Below are positions 63,326-64,000 of a DNA stretch of 64,000 nucleotides, piece after piece (position 1 is the first letter of the stretch; each line of letters begins with the position of its first letter). The notes below the pieces were generated by a model. The model had not been told where the DNA came from and did no database searches. It saw only the letters and a program-made list of their open reading frames with translations. The stretch is taken from assembly GCF_003991225.1 (NCBI RefSeq), contig NZ_JTFC01000041.1:62001-126000 (forward strand), in the 5' to 3' direction. Both the position numbers and the translations under genes were made by a program. The DNA is from Candidatus Kurthia intestinigallinarum (GTDB lineage: Bacteria > Bacillota > Bacilli > Bacillales_A > Planococcaceae).

Positions 63326-63354
63326 TTGACAAACAAAAAATAGAAGCGTAAAAT
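63326..63354 (+). promoter_or_regulatory. SigA promoter of the L33 paralogue
   Basis: TTGACA at 63326-63331 and TAAAAT at 63349-63354 with a 17-bp spacer. Confidence 0.85.
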
Positions 63355-63356
63355 CA

Positions 63357-63379
63357 TAAAACGTAATCATTACTATTTA
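63357..63379. promoter_or_regulatory. Zur box 1
   Basis: An imperfect 23-bp palindrome centred on C63368 with arms ACGTAAT and ATTACTA, close to the Bacillus Zur consensus. It overlaps the expected transcription start. Confidence 0.8.
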
Positions 63380-63396
63380 AAAAAGAGGTGTCTAGT

Positions 63397-63546
63397 ATGC
63401 GTGTAAACATTACATTAGCTTGTACAGAAACAGGAGATCGCAATTATATAACGACAAAGAACAAACGAACGAATCCAGAACGTCTAGAATTACGAAAATA
63501 TTCTCCGAGATTAGGGCGCGTCACATTACATCGTGAAACAAAGTAG
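63397..63546 (+). CDS. rpmG: 50S ribosomal protein L33, zinc-independent paralogue
   Basis: A 49-residue L33. It starts [11 protein letters not shown] and ends [11 protein letters not shown]. The two C-x-x-C knuckles of the zinc-binding form are absent (a single Cys at 9), so this is the C-minus form made under zinc shortage to replace the zinc-binding form. GAGGTG precedes the ATG. A Zur box in its promoter agrees with this. Confidence 0.92.
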   Translation: MRVNITLACTETGDRNYITTKNKRTNPERLELRKYSPRLGRVTLHRETK

Positions 63547-63569
63547 CGATAAAAAATTTTACAAAAAAA

Positions 63570-63592
63570 TAAATCGTAATAATTACGATTAA
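63570..63592. promoter_or_regulatory. Zur box 2
   Basis: An almost perfect palindrome: AATCGTAAT and ATTACGATT around a central A. It stands between rpmG and the CobW-family gene and overlaps the start of the latter's AAGGAG. Confidence 0.88.
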
Positions 63593-63606
63593 GGAGTGGC
63601 GACAAC

Positions 63607-64000
63607 ATGACAAAAATTCCGGTGACGGTACTGAGTGGGTATTTAGGTGCGGGGAAAACAACGATGTTAAACTATATTTTACAAAATGAACAAGGCTTAC
63701 GTGTCGCAGTTATCGTGAATGATATGAGCGAAATTAACATTGATGCAGCATTAGTCGCACAAGGAAGTGGGATTTCGCGTACCGATGAAACATTCGTAGA
63801 ATTATCAAATGGCTGTATTTGCTGCACACTGCGTGAAGATTTATTACTGGAAGTACAGCGTCTCGTAGATAAAGGAAATATCGATTATATTGTTATCGAA
63901 TCGACGGGTATTAGCGAGCCAATTCCAGTTGCACAAACATTTTCATACAATGATGAACAATTAAATATCGATTTAACGAAAAGTTGTGTGCTTGATACGA
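63607..64000 (+). CDS. CobW/COG0523-family zinc metallochaperone GTPase (5' part)
   Basis: The first 131 residues of a G3E-family GTPase; the rest lies beyond the window. Walker A is G-Y-L-G-A-G-K-T-T near 11-19, the metal-binding motif is C70-I-C72-C73 in N-G-C-I-C-C-T-L-R, and E-S-T-G-I-S-E-P follows. Under Zur control such proteins (ZagA/YciC in B. subtilis) deliver zinc to essential enzymes when zinc is scarce. A role in cobalamin synthesis is unlikely despite the family name. Confidence 0.9.
   Translation, partial: MTKIPVTVLSGYLGAGKTTMLNYILQNEQGLRVAVIVNDMSEINIDAALVAQGSGISRTDETFVELSNGCICCTLREDLLLEVQRLVDKGNIDYIVIESTGISEPIPVAQTFSYNDEQLNIDLTKSCVLDT

Overview
The window looks like a chromosomal segment of a low-GC, Gram-positive, Bacillus-like bacterium, most plausibly from the Planococcaceae (Lysinibacillus, Kurthia, Solibacillus and relatives). 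The reasons are AGGAGG-type ribosome binding sites, B. subtilis-type Fur, Zur and CcpA (cre) sites, a B. megaterium-type anaerobic cobalamin operon, DegV and NhaC proteins, and A/T-flanked hairpin terminators between nearly every pair of transcription units. The genus is an inference. No rRNA, tRNA, CRISPR array, prophage or intact insertion sequence was seen.

1-9100: short, mostly unrelated units. These are a partial minus-strand gene at the left edge, a DedA-like membrane protein, a GNAT acetyltransferase, a HAD phosphatase, a pirin, an alpha/beta hydrolase paired with an ANT(6)-like nucleotidyltransferase, a membrane-anchored SUKH-domain protein, a SAM methyltransferase and a DegV protein. 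A gene-free stretch of more than 900 bp lies before degV.

9100-25930: the cobalamin island. Two cobalamin riboswitches sit back to back. The minus-strand one controls cbiMNQO (cobalt uptake ECF transporter) and probably a lipoprotein gene behind cbiO. The plus-strand one controls a thirteen-gene operon in the order cbiH60-cbiJ-cbiC-cbiD-cbiET-cbiL-cbiF-cbiG-cbiA-cobA-cbiY-cobO-cobQ. Together they import cobalt and take uroporphyrinogen III to adenosylcobyric acid by the anaerobic route. No cobaltochelatase (CbiX/CbiK), precorrin-2 dehydrogenase, CbiB or lower-ligand genes lie in the window.

25930-46200: small unknown genes, a large secreted protein with Y-x-D/N-G repeats, then regulator/target pairs with visible operators: a TetR gene with a DHA2 efflux pump, a TetR gene with an aldehyde dehydrogenase, and a TetR gene with an mmsA/iron-alcohol dehydrogenase/DUF1801 operon. 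Between these are a split chromate transporter, a CNT nucleoside transporter with a cre site, a stress-type flavin-binding protein, a cardiolipin synthase and an MHS-family transporter.

46200-64000: SCP2 and esterase genes, a LysR regulator, a soluble PAS chemoreceptor, an APH-family kinase, thioredoxin, and a 1637-residue secreted subtilase behind a promoter carrying two Fur boxes. A lipase-like hydrolase, a quinone oxidoreductase and an NhaC antiporter follow. Two copies of a 141-bp structured repeat lie at 48.8 and 61.9 kb. At about 62.69 kb a deletion scar joins the 3' parts of a DUF2332 gene and a LysR gene. The right edge holds two Zur-boxed units: a zinc-free L33 paralogue and a CobW-family metallochaperone that runs off the window.
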